NCBI RefSeq assembly: GCF_003007735.2
Contig: NZ_PXNQ02000008.1
Span: 186,001-250,000 of the forward strand
DNA length: 64,000 nt
Direction: 5' to 3'
Source: Paracoccus methylarcula
Lineage (GTDB): Bacteria > Pseudomonadota > Alphaproteobacteria > Rhodobacterales > Rhodobacteraceae
This document shows, piece after piece, positions 1 to 9,107 of this stretch; positions within the stretch are counted from its first letter, which is position 1; every line of letters begins with the position of its first letter. Made by a program: the position numbers and the translations under genes. The notes beneath the pieces are model-generated. The model was not told the DNA's origin and ran no database searches. It saw only the letters and a program-made list of their open reading frames with translations.

Positions 1-294
1 GACGTGAAGGTAATCTTGACGCGGAGGGTGAAACGGAGCCAGGGTGACCATGACCAGACCGTGGCTAGACCGAACGCTGCGGAGCGGCGCCGCGCCAGAC
101 CGCGGGCAGGTGGCGGTGACGGTCTGCGGCACCGGAAGCTGCCTCACCCCTCTGTCCGGTTCGCCGTGCGGCCGCGAAGCGGCGCTTGGCACCCCGGAGG
201 TAGGTGCATCGACAGGGCGAACTTCTGCCCGAGCTATGAAGAAGTGAAGAAAAGAAGAAACAAGGTTACTCTTAAGGAGTATCATATAATACGA

Positions 295-353
295 GCAGAA
301 GTTCACCCATCCTCGGCCCGCCTGCGGCGGACCTCCGGAGGGTGAACTTCTGC
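295..353. repeat. 14-bp perfect inverted repeat with 31-nt loop
   Basis: GCAGAAGTTCACCC at 295-308 is matched exactly by its reverse complement at 340-353. The loop contains a smaller GC palindrome (CCTCCGGAGG spanning the loop edge). A further copy of GAACTTCTGC lies at about 219-228. It could be a MITE-like end or a structured RNA; no T-run follows, so it is not a classical terminator. Confidence 0.6.
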
Positions 354-367
354 ACATCTTTTCAGAA

Positions 368-402
368 ACGGACACCGGAGCCTATTCCTCCTCGGTGTCC
401 GT
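368..402. repeat. 10-bp hairpin
   Basis: ACGGACACCG at 368-377 pairs with CGGTGTCCGT at 393-402 across a 15-nt loop. It lies directly after the inverted repeat ending at 353. Function unknown. Confidence 0.5.
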
Positions 403-547
403 ATCGTTTCGTCACCCGTCACAGCGAACAAGAAGCTGGTTCGGTCCGATGCTCCGGCCTGACGAAGCGTCGTGCCGTTCTGGCGTCATTCGCGCGCTTC
501 TTCCGATCAAGCTCGCACCTATTTCGCTCGGATGACTCGCCAGAGCG

Positions 548-633
548 GCAGAGAGACTCACTGACGCGCGTTAGCGTCTTTCAGGTGTCAGACCACCGGG
601 GAGGCCTTACGCGTGCTGTATGAGTCTCTCTGC
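548..633. repeat. 13-bp perfect inverted repeat, 60 bp apart
   Basis: GCAGAGAGACTCA at 548-560 is repeated in inverted form at 621-633. The intervening 60 bp hold no gene. The geometry resembles the ends of a very small non-autonomous element or a recombination site, but no flanking duplication was recognised. Confidence 0.5.
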
Positions 634-756
634 GAGTCTCTGAATCGCCGCCTCTGAGCCAGCATCCCGCCGGGTCTCATCTGATTGACCAATCACCGAG
701 GGAGGTGTCACGATCGGCATCGAAGAGAATGGGCGTGGTGGCGTGGTGGCGTGGTT

Positions 757-826
757 GAAGCAACTGGAAAACGGCAGCGCGCGTCAAGCCGCTCGCCCAT
801 GAAAGCCAGTCATGATCTCGATCCCG
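757..826. repeat. Dispersed motif pair, copy A
   Basis: Two short blocks, AAGCAACTGGAAAACGGCAG (about 758-777) and a block starting GCCCATGAAAGCCAG (795-826), both recur at 1609-1708, where their order is swapped. That is what a fragmented tandem repeat or IS-flank remnant would look like. Confidence 0.5.
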
Positions 827-841
827 TGACTCGTCCCATCG

Positions 842-1222
842 CTAGGATGGCTCGGCCGGATATCCGATCTTGAAGAGGTTCGCCAGGTTTGCGAGACGTT
901 TGTCCTGGGTCCAGAGCCGCGTTCCCTCGGTGATTAGGGTCGAGGCGAGTAACACGAGATCGACCAGACCGCATCCCCGACCGAACAGTCTTTCCCGTTC
1001 GATGAAGGTCACCGTCTCATCCAGCGTTACCTGATTGCACGCGCGAAGATTTCTCAGGTTCGACAGGGTCCGTTCACGCGGTTCCGGCGGGGTTCCGCAG
1101 GCAAGTTCCGCCACGATCAACGGGTGGATCAGGACCCGGTCCGTTTCGAGAAGCTGGACGAGGTGATCATCGCGTTGTCTGAAATGCTGAACCCAAACCG
1201 AGGTATCGACCAGGATATTCAT
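842..1222 (-). CDS. vapC: VapC-type PIN-domain ribonuclease toxin
   Basis: This 126-residue protein is the toxin half of a type II toxin-antitoxin pair. VapC toxins are Mg-dependent RNases that cut initiator tRNA or rRNA. The PIN acidic residues are visible: Asp6 in NILVDTSVW, Glu39 in IVAELACG, Asp87 in GLVDLVLLAS and Asp107 in WTQDKRL. Length is typical. The start overlaps the last bases of the antitoxin gene (stop at 1219-1221), so the two are translationally coupled. The annotation is secure; the RNA target cannot be read from sequence. Confidence 0.9.
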   Translation of the reverse strand: MNILVDTSVWVQHFRQRDDHLVQLLETDRVLIHPLIVAELACGTPPEPRERTLSNLRNLRACNQVTLDETVTFIERERLFGRGCGLVDLVLLASTLITEGTRLWTQDKRLANLANLFKIGYPAEPS

Positions 1223-1419
1223 GCAGGGGCAGACCGACGCGGGATATCTGCCATGTCGGGTGCCGCCCCACCCAATGCGGCAAGACGCCGTGCCGATTGG
1301 ACCCGGACAAAGGTGGTCATGGCTTCCTTGAAGATGTCCGACGGTTTCTCCAGGCCAGCATCTGAGAGCGCGACTGCCCGTTCGAAGAGGTCATCGTCAA
1401 TGGTTACGGTTGTGCGCAT
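1219..1419 (-). CDS. vapB: VapB-type ribbon-helix-helix antitoxin
   Basis: A 66-residue antitoxin that binds VapC and represses its own operon. The N-terminus MRTTVTIDDDLFERAV is a typical MetJ/Arc/VapB ribbon-helix-helix strand and helix; the C-terminal tail would wrap the toxin. The start at 1419 was chosen over an upstream ATG at 1449 because a GCAGGAT Shine-Dalgarno sits about 6 nt before it and because the strand-forming TVTIDD motif then begins the protein. It overlaps vapC. Confidence 0.85.
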   Translation of the reverse strand: MRTTVTIDDDLFERAVALSDAGLEKPSDIFKEAMTTFVRVQSARRLAALGGAAPDMADIPRRSAPA

Positions 1420-2817
1420 GGCAAAATCCTGCATCAGTTTCAGCATCAATATGTGCCGTCTGAAGCATCAATTCAAGTGAGCGCATTTGCTGTCATGGAG
1501 CACGAAAGCCATGTGCTGACCGCCAGCGAGTTGGCTTCACCGACATTTCTGGCGCGCTTCCTGATTCTCCGCTAAGCACGGCCCAGATGATCGAGCGGAG
1601 GAATCGTAGCCCATGAAAGCCAGCCATGATCTTGATCCGCTGATCCGCTTCGTGACGCAGGACGAGGTCTGGCACGGACGCTTGGCTCAAGCAACTGGAA
1701 AACGGCAGTGTCCGCTAGGCTGGAACGCCGATGGCGGAATACGATTTCAGCTGGATGTGGGAGGAACTGGGTCTTGCCGGGGAACGGCGGTAGGTCGGGC
1801 GTCGCCCAGGCTCGCGATCGACTCTGAATGCCGGCAATAAGCTCAGTAGACAGGCGGTAACAGTTGCTCGGTGGCCTTTCTCCTGGAAACCCGAACCTGC
1901 CGCCCACGAGCCTTGTTGCCGCCCTGGTGAATCGCGGCGCGCTGCCCCTCGGCGATGAGTTGCGCGTCTGACTATAGCACATCATCGATCAGGGATCACG
2001 TTTCCGTTGACACGGCAGCACCGTCTGCTCAATGGTTGCCGGATCGGAGGGAAGAGAAAGTCGGCGTGACTGGGGAGGGTGCGTCACTTTCTGTTCGGGG
2101 GAGGCCCCACGCGGCTCTGGGAGGAGTGGTCACGTGGGGTGGACACCCGCAGGGAGGAGGATTGCGGGCTCGGGCTTTCCCTGTTGAACATTGGCCCTGT
2201 CTGTCAGACTGCCGATCGGTAGCATCGCCAATCAAGCGGAATGCACCCGATGCGATGTTGTCATGTGAAATTGGTTCGTTTGCTTGCATCCATTCAAGGC
2301 GGTGCTTGATCCATAGGCAAAGAAAACCCGCGCCCAAAAGATGGCACGGGTGAGTGGCTCCGCAAAGCGGCGAAACAGGGCGACGCCGCGAAATCCAGGA
2401 TATTGGCGGCATGTGACAAAGGCGTGAAATGACTGTGCCGGGGTATGATCGTTGTTGGGGAAGTGATGAAGTCGCCCAATGCGGTTGATGCACACGCAGA
2501 AGACGATGACTGCCACGCGGACTTTCTGGGCGTTTGCGATCACTGCAGACGTATATACAGGCCGTCGAACCAGGCGCTCGCAATACCAGCCGCTTCCGCG
2601 AACGAAACTGTTACCAGGGGTGCAAAACGCTCGAGACGTTTGCCTCGTCAGGCAAGCTTCCCGTCAAACGGCTGACCACTTGGGAAATGTTGGCTGAATA
2701 GGTGTCGCATAAAAATCAATATAAGGTCTCCATCCCGAGTTGTTTTTTCGCCGACGATGTGAGCAGATTGATCAGCCCAACAGGCTAGGCCCGATCAATC
2801 AAAACAATAACGCTCAC
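1420..2817. other. 1.4-kb region without a recognisable gene
   Basis: Apart from repeat copy B (1609-1708) I see no supported gene. Several open frames exist on both strands but they have low-complexity, Arg/Pro/Ser-rich translations typical of shadow frames in GC-rich DNA, and none has a good start. Probably decayed mobile DNA. Confidence 0.5.
1609..1708. repeat. Dispersed motif pair, copy B
   Basis: Carries GCCCATGAAAGCCAG at 1609 and AAGCAACTGGAAAACGGCAG ending at 1708, the same two blocks as at 757-826 but in the opposite order. The sequence between the blocks is not shared. Confidence 0.5.
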
Positions 2818-4124
2818 ATGTTCCGATATGCCATCCTCTTGCCTGCTTTTCTTCTCGCGAACATGCTCCTGTCCGGAGCCGGTGGTGCGATGGAGATCGC
2901 GAGTGAATATAAACCGGCGACCAATCTTCTCCCACCGATTGTGACAGTCCATCTCAGCGGCGAAATTGTCCCCGGTGATTCCGAAAAGTTGAGACTGGAA
3001 CTTGGAAAACATGCGGGGAATGAAGTTCTGGAGATCGATTTCAATTTCAATTCACCTGGCGGATCTCTGATTGAAGGCATCCGCTTGGCAGATTGATCGC
3101 CTCTCGCCCGGAGAAAACCGTTGCCAATATCGGCGAGAGTAACACGGCATTCTGTGCGAGTGCCTGTGTTTATGCCTATCTCGGCGCCAAGTATCGCTAC
3201 ATCACGCCTGGGGAAAAGCTCGGAGTTCACAAGTTCTACAGCCAAGAGGAGATGAGCGCCTCAGAGGCCATGTCAACAAGCCAGGATCTGAGTGCCATCA
3301 TCCTCGAATATATCAAGTCGCGCGATGTCGATCCGGGCTTCTTTTCCGATATCGTCTCGGCATCAGGAGGCAGTATTACTTGGGTTACTCCAGAGCGTCT
3401 GCTTGAAACTGGCGTGGTCTCACAAGGCGTCAGCGAAACGATCGTGGAATACAAGAACCTCGATGGCATGATTTATTTGCGCGTTGAGCAGGACGCCCTC
3501 GTCGGTCGCAATGTCATGACCTTCTCCTGTGGAAAATACGGAGCTCATGGGATGGCTTTCCTTCAGGAGCCACCAAATGCCTTCACTGGGCCACCTCTGT
3601 TCCACTCTTCTGGTCAGGACCTGACGATTCATGAGTATAAATTCATCAAACACGGGGACGGAAATACCATTCTCTCCTATATTGTAACGCCCGCCAATGC
3701 AGCAATTCTTGCCGGGAACTCATCGGCCGGAATCAAGGTCTTCAACCAAGATTACTCCATGTCCTATGGCTTCCAAGGCAGTGTCTATGACCCCAAGATC
3801 CGCGAGATGGTGGATGGCTGCATGCAGAATTTCTTCCGAAGTCCCCCTCTGCCCCCCGCGGCTACGACACCTCAGCCAATTACTCCCACACCACCGGCAT
3901 TTTCAATGGAGCGCGCAGCAAACTTGGATATCCTTGGGGGTGACCTGCTTGCAAACGGGATCCGCAATATCAGCCTGGATGAATGCGAGCGGCGGTGCAT
4001 GAACAGCAATCAATGCGTTGCCGTCAGCTACGTCACCGGGAAGCAATGGTGCTGGCCGAAAGGTGATTCGCGCACCACCATAAACCGGCAGGGCATCATT
4101 TCCTCGATCAAGCGACTGAACTGA
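2818..4124 (+). pseudogene. Secreted ClpP/crotonase-fold protein with PAN domain, single-base frameshift
   Basis: Read as one protein of about 435 residues, this starts with a signal peptide (MFRYAILLPAFLLANMLLSG), followed by a ClpP-like fold. FNSPGGSLIEG and FCASACVYAYLGA are the strand and the nucleophile-serine helix of periplasmic ClpP-like proteins. A proline-rich linker leads to a C-terminal cysteine-containing PAN/Apple-like domain (LDECERRCMNSNQCVAVSY). The frame stops at 3094-3096, and the rest continues in another frame from LIASRPEKT. Restoring one T in the TT at 3093-3094 joins them (ADLIASRP). The substrate is unknown; the PAN domain suggests carbohydrate or protein binding. It may be an intact gene with a sequencing error. 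Confidence 0.75.
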
Positions 4125-4484
4125 TCTCGAGATCAAGGAATCTGCGGTCCAGCATCCCGAGTTAAGGCGGTTATCCGTCAAGACACGGCCCAGTCAGGGA
4201 TCGTTTTCAGCATTTCCAGCCTGATATTATCCGGGATCTCATTCCGCCCGGAGCGGTTGGGCTAAGCCTGTAGACGGACAGTATCGTTGCTCGACGGGTG
4301 CAGGCGCCAATACTCGAACCTGCCGCCTGCGTTTCTATTGCCCTGTTTCGCGAGGTGCACGGCTATCTCAAAAGCGGACGAACCTTCGGAAAAATTGTCG
4401 CGCGAGCTTGAAGGCCTGAGGCAAGCTGAAACTTCAGTATTGCCATTGACCTTGCTGCGGCGGCCTAGAATCATGCCTTGAAAA
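4125..4484. other. Intergenic region, nothing recognised
   Basis: No coding or RNA feature is supported in these 360 bases between two broken genes. Confidence 0.4.
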
Positions 4485-5185
4485 ATGAACAACATGCTTA
4501 CTGAGAAAATGATGGATCAGCTGGAACGACATATCCGCGGATGGACCCGAGCAATTAACGGACAGTTTCCACGCCCCTGGATGACGGACAGTCCGGAACC
4601 CCATAAAGCCGAGGTTTTTATCGTTGGAAGGAACCAGAAACACGGCTACGAGGTAAGTAAGGTCGGTAGTCAAGAGCGCCACATCAACGCACTGTTCAAC
4701 CGAAACGGTGAAACTTGTCGCGGAATATACGACGAGATTGCGCCGATGCCGTCTCGCACGAGGATGAATACTGACGCATTAACGCGGCGCCTTCGTTCCA
4801 GGGGCATCGAGCATATTCTTGAAACGAACGTCATTTGCTATTCTTCTCCGATGAGCGGGGACCTCAGTAAAAGCGAGCACGTCGGAGGAAAGGCGCATGG
4901 GATGGAGGTCTTCCGAGGGTTGCTTGACCTCATTCGGCCGAAGGTTCTGATCGCGCATGGATCCGGCACACTGAAGGATCTCGCGAGAACTCTGGGAGAA
5001 AGCCGTTTTGAAATGCCCGACAGCCTGAAGAGGTAGTTTTTCGAGATGTCGGTCCGACAAGGGTATATTCATCTGATAGCTTGGCGCCTCCCCGATGGTA
5101 TAAATGGCACCTGTGGGCGGACGAGTATCTGGAGAATCTTGCCGGGGAGGTCAAAAGGCATTTGAAGAACGCGAATGTAACGTGA
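4485..5185 (+). pseudogene. Uracil-DNA-glycosylase-superfamily-like protein, single-base frameshift
   Basis: The first 182 codons look like a UDG-superfamily fold: AEVFIVGRN (strand near the catalytic loop), LETNVICYSSPMS, and PKVLIAHGSGTLKDL near the end of the Rossmann-like core. The frame stops at 5034-5036, but codons from 5030 continue in another frame for about 51 residues (EVVFRDVGPTRVYSSDS, then PPRWYKWHLWADEYLENL) to a TGA at 5183-5185. One A missing from the AA at 5028-5029 (LKEVVF) explains it. The intact product would be about 233 residues. Assignment rests on motif pattern only; the family members are uncharacterised or act on damaged DNA bases. Confidence 0.55.
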
Positions 5186-5223
5186 GCGACGTGGTCCGGA
5201 GGGTTGGCAATCGCTGAAGTGCT

Positions 5224-5370
5224 GAGCACTGGCTGCACCCCCTTCGTGCGATCGGGTCAGGATGCATTGATTTTGGTCTCGCTGCGTGATTCACGGCTCG
5301 GAAAATGGAGCTTTGACATGGTTGATCTTTTCTGGCTGACCGACGTGCAGATGGCACGTCTGGAACCCAA
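5224..5370 (+). mobile_element. IS5-family 5' end and transposase N-terminus remnant
   Basis: ATG at 5318 opens MVDLFWLTDVQMARLEP, the standard N-terminus of many IS5-family transposases, which breaks off within about 17 codons. The upstream 5224-5256 segment resembles 6045-6077, as expected for two copies of the same IS left end. Only this stub remains; the rest of the element is absent. Confidence 0.6.
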
Positions 5371-5384
5371 GCGAATAACCGAAT

Positions 5385-5906
5385 TTATCGTTCTGCAGTA
5401 TTCTCGATCGATATGTCGATATCGGCATAGTGGCTTTCTGCAAGCGGTGTGTCGGCATGGAGGTGGGCGACGAGGTCCCTTGTGGTCGCAGCGCGGGTAA
5501 GCATAGCGCAGGTGACGTCACCAGAGAAAACGCGTGTAGCGTGCCAGCATTCTTTGGCCATAACGATTCCCTGACCAGGTTCGATGGTGAAGGCCTTGAC
5601 CGTCCGCGGATCGGGCGCGCCGTCGGGGCCGGAGCGGGCGACGATGTGGACGATGGGGCCGGTCAAGGGAATCAGCGCCTGTTCGGTGACGGTGTGGGCT
5701 TCGAGCCTGGTGATGGCCAGCTCAGGGTTGCGATAGACCACCCAGAGGATTTCGGTTTGCGCCTCGCCGGAGACAAAGCCGTGCTCATGCCAGAAATCGG
5801 AGGCCGTAGAGAAGAAAGCGGTGTCGGGGGTGTGGCGAGACGCAAAGCCTAAGGCTGTGCCGAAGGGAACGAAGGCGTCAGGGGTGAGAAGTTCGATTGG
5901 GATCAT
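5385..5906 (-). CDS. allA: Ureidoglycolate lyase
   Basis: AllA splits ureidoglycolate into glyoxylate and urea in purine (allantoin) breakdown. The 173-residue product matches the family in length and in its cupin-like strands: IPIELLTPDAFVPFG at the start, a central ILWVVYRNPEL, LIPLTGPIVHIVARSG and KAFTIEPGQGIVMAKECWHA, the last holding a conserved histidine. The start at 5906 is preferred over one 23 codons upstream because MIPIELLTPDAF is the usual family N-terminus. No other allantoin genes are nearby, and IS remnants lie on both sides, so the gene may have been carried here. Confidence 0.8.
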   Translation of the reverse strand: MIPIELLTPDAFVPFGTALGFASRHTPDTAFFSTASDFWHEHGFVSGEAQTEILWVVYRNPELAITRLEAHTVTEQALIPLTGPIVHIVARSGPDGAPDPRTVKAFTIEPGQGIVMAKECWHATRVFSGDVTCAMLTRAATTRDLVAHLHADTPLAESHYADIDISIENTAER

Positions 5907-6044
5907 TTGGCGGTCCGGTAAGGGGGTGAAGATTTGCGTTGTGCGTAAGATGGAGGACGGTTCAACGGTGCTCAAGCCCTAGTTGCGCCGCTTCAAACCA
6001 ATCTTCGGCCATCGGGACGGACGTTTGGCAGATCGGAACGGTCC

Positions 6045-6077
6045 GAGCACCGGCTGCATCCCTTTCATGCAATCGGG
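6045..6077. repeat. Second copy of an IS left-end sequence
   Basis: About 28 of 33 bases match 5224-5256 in the same orientation (GAGCAC-GGCTGCA-CC core). No transposase follows. With the first copy it brackets allA. Confidence 0.45.
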
Positions 6078-6185
6078 ATTTTCCTAGGACTTCGCACTTC
6101 CCTCACGATCTGTGTTGATCCCACCCGACGGTGAGCGGCCGGGTCAGTATGGTCGGTCTGTGTTCAATAACAGCAGAGACCAAGC

Positions 6186-6584
6186 ATGGCCCACCCTTAC
6201 GCCGATAGTGCAGCCGCAAAACTTATTGCTGATCGTGTCCGCGACCTGAAGCATAGCAAGACCCAGGGAGAAATCGCCACCGAGGCGGGCTTCCGGAACT
6301 CGAACTTCTTGACGATGTTGAAAACCGGGGCGAACAAGGTTCCACTCGACCGGGTGCCGGACCTGGCCCGGGCGCTGGAGGTCGATCCCGCCCTTTTGAT
6401 GCGGCTGTCTCTGGAGCAGTCGATCGGCCCCGCAGCGGCAGCGGCGGTGGTGAGCGTGTTCGGGACACCCGTCACCCAGAATGAGTTGCAGTGGCTCAAC
6501 GAGATTCGTGATGGGTCCAATCACAAGGATCCGCATATGACTGCCAAAGGGCGTGCGGCGATCCGGGGGTATTTCGGGAAATGA
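6186..6584 (+). CDS. XRE-like helix-turn-helix DNA-binding protein
   Basis: A 132-residue protein with a lambda-repressor-type HTH near the N-terminus: KTQGEIATEAGFRNSNFLTMLKTGANKVPLDRVPDLARALEVDP is the familiar pattern of a small DNA-binding domain that reads operator DNA, as in phage and toxin-antitoxin regulators. The C-terminal 60 residues have no recognised fold. It overlaps the next small gene by ATGA, so the two form an operon. Target unknown; it may regulate its own promoter in the upstream spacer. Confidence 0.7.
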   Translation: MAHPYADSAAAKLIADRVRDLKHSKTQGEIATEAGFRNSNFLTMLKTGANKVPLDRVPDLARALEVDPALLMRLSLEQSIGPAAAAAVVSVFGTPVTQNELQWLNEIRDGSNHKDPHMTAKGRAAIRGYFGK

Positions 6585-6760
6585 GCGACGGGATGTTCAT
6601 GTTGCCCGCCCATCCAGCGTCGATAAGCACATGGGGAGAATTGACAGCCAACGAGCGTGACTGGATCGAGTTCATCAGGGTCATTTCAGGTGGGCGCGAT
6701 CCGGCAGTAACTCCTGAGCGGGTGCGCAGGTTGACGGATCTGCTGGATGAAACTCGCTGA
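6581..6760 (+). CDS. Small hypothetical protein coupled to the XRE gene
   Basis: A 59-residue frame begins inside the stop of the preceding regulator (ATGA at 6581-6584) and ends at 6758-6760. It reads MSDGMFMLPAHPASISTW at the start and then ELTANERDWIEFIRVISGG, ending TPERVRRLTDLLDETR. Composition and helix periodicity look real. No family recognised. The tight coupling suggests a partner of the HTH protein, for example an effector or stabiliser. Confidence 0.55.
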   Translation: MSDGMFMLPAHPASISTWGELTANERDWIEFIRVISGGRDPAVTPERVRRLTDLLDETR

Positions 6761-7050
6761 TTTGGGCAGGAAGGTGGAGAATAATGGTCGCCCGAGATTG
6801 GAGCTCGGGCGATGCGTTCCGAACGGATGCCGTTTAGTGCGGGCGGTGGGACCACCCGGACCGAGGGACCGCCTGGCTGCCGAGTATCCAGGTCCGGTAA
6901 ACGAGACGCTGGAACTTCCCGATGCCCATTGATCCGACACTCGGATAGGGATCCGGCGCGGGACGGGGCGCGGTCTAGCCATTCCTCCCTTCAGATTGCC
7001 GGGTAAACCTTGAACGTGTTCCACTGCGTCAGCGGATCAGGCGCTATGGA

Positions 7051-7122
7051 TTTACGCCTTGGAGTAAATTATAAAAATTTACGTTGAAGCGTAACTAAAG
7101 TCGTTTTACGCTGTGGCGTAAA
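7051..7122. promoter_or_regulatory. Three palindromic operators upstream of hipBA
   Basis: Three imperfect copies of TTTACGC-N4-GCGTAAA lie in a row: 7051-7068 (TTTACGCCTTGGAGTAAA), 7078-7094 (TTTACGTTGAAGCGTAA) and 7105-7122 (TTTACGCTGTGGCGTAAA). Centre-to-centre spacing is about 27 bp. They end just before a strong AAGGAGG ribosome binding site. HipB-family antitoxins repress their own operon from such palindromes, so these are the likely HipB operators and overlap the promoter. Confidence 0.75.
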
Positions 7123-7133
7123 GGAGGCGTGCC

Positions 7134-7379
7134 GTGAACCTTACAGCAAGAACTGCCGAACAGATCGGCGAGGCGATCCGTCGTGCCCGCAAGGCGCGCG
7201 GCTGGACTCAGGGCGATATAAGCACGCGCACCAATCTACGCGTGGCAACAATATCGTCGCTCGAAAACGGTGATGCCGGCACGAAACTGGCAACCGTTTT
7301 GGCGGTGATGGCTGCGCTCGGATTGGAATTCCGATTGGTTGAGCGTGGCGGATCGGTCGAGATTGAGGACATCTTCTGA
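7134..7379 (+). CDS. hipB: HipB-like antitoxin / autorepressor
   Basis: An 81-residue XRE-family protein: IGEAIRRARKARGWTQGDISTRTNLRVATISSLENG is a textbook HTH of the HipB type. HipB neutralises the HipA kinase and represses the operon through upstream palindromes, three of which are visible at 7051-7122. The start is GTG at 7134, preceded by AAGGAGG at a 6-nt spacing. The stop overlaps the first base of hipA (TGATG), so the two are translationally coupled. Confidence 0.9.
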   Translation: MNLTARTAEQIGEAIRRARKARGWTQGDISTRTNLRVATISSLENGDAGTKLATVLAVMAALGLEFRLVERGGSVEIEDIF

Positions 7380-8671
7380 TGGCGAAGCGTGGGCGTGGCG
7401 GCACGATGCAGGTGCTTTTGAACGGGCGGCTCGTGGGGCAATTGCGCCTGGCCAGGTCCGGCGCGATCAGCTTCACCTATGATCCGGATTGGCTCGCTTG
7501 GCAGCATGCGATGCCGATCTCGCTCTCGTTGCCTCTGCGCGAAGAAGCGTATCACGGCGGGCCGGTCATCGCCTATCTGGAAAACCTGCTGCCCGACAAT
7601 CAGGCGATCCGTGAGCGTGTCGCAGCCAAGGTGCGGGCAGAGGGCACCGATGCCTGGCACATCCTCGAAAAGATCGGCCGCGATTGCGTGGGCGCACTGC
7701 AATTCGTTTCCGGAGAGGTGCCGGAAGCACCGGCCCTGCAAGGAGAACCGGTAGATGACGTGCAAATCGCCGCTATGCTGCGCAACCTAGCGAGCGCTCC
7801 ATTGGGGCTGGATGCGGAAAATGACTTCCGCATCTCGATCGCGGGCGCTCAGGAAAAGACAGCATTGCTGCGTCATGACGGGAAATGGTTACGTCCCGCC
7901 GGCCTGACGCCCACCACCCATATCCTCAAGACGCAGATCGGCGAATTGCCGAGCGGTATCAATCTCTCCGACAGTGTCGAGAACGAGTATTTCTGCATGA
8001 ATTTTTGCCGCAGGATGGGGGCGGCTGTGGCCGAAGTAGAGATTGCGGATTTCGAGGAAGTGCGCAGTCTCATCGTGACGCGCTTTGACCGGCAATGGAC
8101 CGGGGCAGGGCGGTTGATCCGTCTTCCCCAGGAGGACTTCTGCCAGGCACTTGGAATCGCTCCAAGTCAAAAATACCAGACGGACGGTGGACCGGGATTT
8201 TCCGACGGAATCGCCCTGCTGGAAGGCAGCGATACCCCTGAATTGGATCGGCGGGCGTTCTTCCGTGCGCAAGCACTGTTTTGGCTTTTGGGAGCGACCG
8301 ACGGTCATGCGAAGAATTTCAGCATCGCGTTGCGTCCCGGCGGTTTCCGCATGACGCCCCTCTACGATGTGCTCAGTGCGCAGAAGGCAGTTGATGACGG
8401 GCAGATCCGTCAGAACCGGATGCGCCTCGCGATGGCGATAGATGGTCATTATCGGGTCAATGAAATCGTGCCACGCCACTTCCTGCAAGCAGCGAGGGCG
8501 GCGGGTTTCGGCGTGGCACTGGCAGAAGAGGTGCTGGAAGACATCGCCGCTCGGATCGATGCTGCATTGGCGGACACTACGGCAACTCTACCCGCAGGTT
8601 TCCCGACCGACTTGGCGGAGAGTATCGCTAACGGAATTCGAACTCGCGCTGCGGGGATTGTGCTTGGATAG
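7379..8671 (+). CDS. hipA: HipA-like serine/threonine kinase toxin
   Basis: 430 residues, the normal size for HipA. HipA kinases phosphorylate aminoacyl-tRNA synthetases (GltX in E. coli) and so induce growth arrest. The N-terminal domain ends near residue 110. The glycine-rich nucleotide loop ISIAGAQEKTALL is near residue 155, the catalytic Asp is in LGATDGHAKNFSI near residue 306 and the metal-binding Asp is in MTPLYDVLSA. All key residues seem present, so the toxin is probably active. Paired with hipB upstream. Confidence 0.9.
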   Translation: MAKRGRGGTMQVLLNGRLVGQLRLARSGAISFTYDPDWLAWQHAMPISLSLPLREEAYHGGPVIAYLENLLPDNQAIRERVAAKVRAEGTDAWHILEKIGRDCVGALQFVSGEVPEAPALQGEPVDDVQIAAMLRNLASAPLGLDAENDFRISIAGAQEKTALLRHDGKWLRPAGLTPTTHILKTQIGELPSGINLSDSVENEYFCMNFCRRMGAAVAEVEIADFEEVRSLIVTRFDRQWTGAGRLIRLPQEDFCQALGIAPSQKYQTDGGPGFSDGIALLEGSDTPELDRRAFFRAQALFWLLGATDGHAKNFSIALRPGGFRMTPLYDVLSAQKAVDDGQIRQNRMRLAMAIDGHYRVNEIVPRHFLQAARAAGFGVALAEEVLEDIAARIDAALADTTATLPAGFPTDLAESIANGIRTRAAGIVLG

Positions 8672-9107
8672 AGCAGGTTAAGCGACTCAAAATCTGCTAA
8701 TGCTTTTGCTAACGAAAGTGCTAATGTGCGAAAAATAAAATTGTTTAATAACAATATATTAATATTCTTCCGCGACCATAGTGACGGACTCTCGCTCCGC
8801 CAGAATACAGTCGCCTCACGCGACCCAACTGTCAGAGACCCCCTGAAAATCGGCACCATCAAGAAATGACCTGTGAACTTCCGTTGCCTGCAATGGTGGG
8901 CTACGGGTGATGCGCGTCGGGATGATCGGAAGCAGGAATCCGATGCCTGTCCGAAAACCGGTGGCGAGGCTCTTGGCCATCGTTCCGGTGACCGATAGCG
9001 GCCATGGCCGGACGAAACGCAGGACCTGCCGGGACGACGGATGCCATCCTCACTCGGGATCGAGCGTCCCTCCAGCGGAGTTCGCGCGGTAAGAATGAGC
9101 CTGACGC
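8672..9107. other. Intergenic region after hipA
   Basis: About 435 bases between convergent hipA and the glutathione-transferase-like gene. The first 100 bases are AT-rich (about 8700-8770). No gene, RNA or clear terminator is supported. Confidence 0.4.

Larger units (their letters stand above)
1..841. other. Accessory intergenic region without a convincing gene
   Basis: No reading frame here resembles a known protein and none has a good ribosome binding site. The stretch is instead rich in inverted repeats (295-353, 368-402, 548-633) and in a short motif pair that recurs at 1609-1708. It is probably remnant mobile DNA or non-coding spacer next to the vapBC pair. Confidence 0.5.

Noticed and set aside
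2029..2583. 184-codon minus-strand frame
   Set aside because: Arg/Ser/Pro-rich with no domain or ribosome binding site; likely chance in GC-rich DNA.
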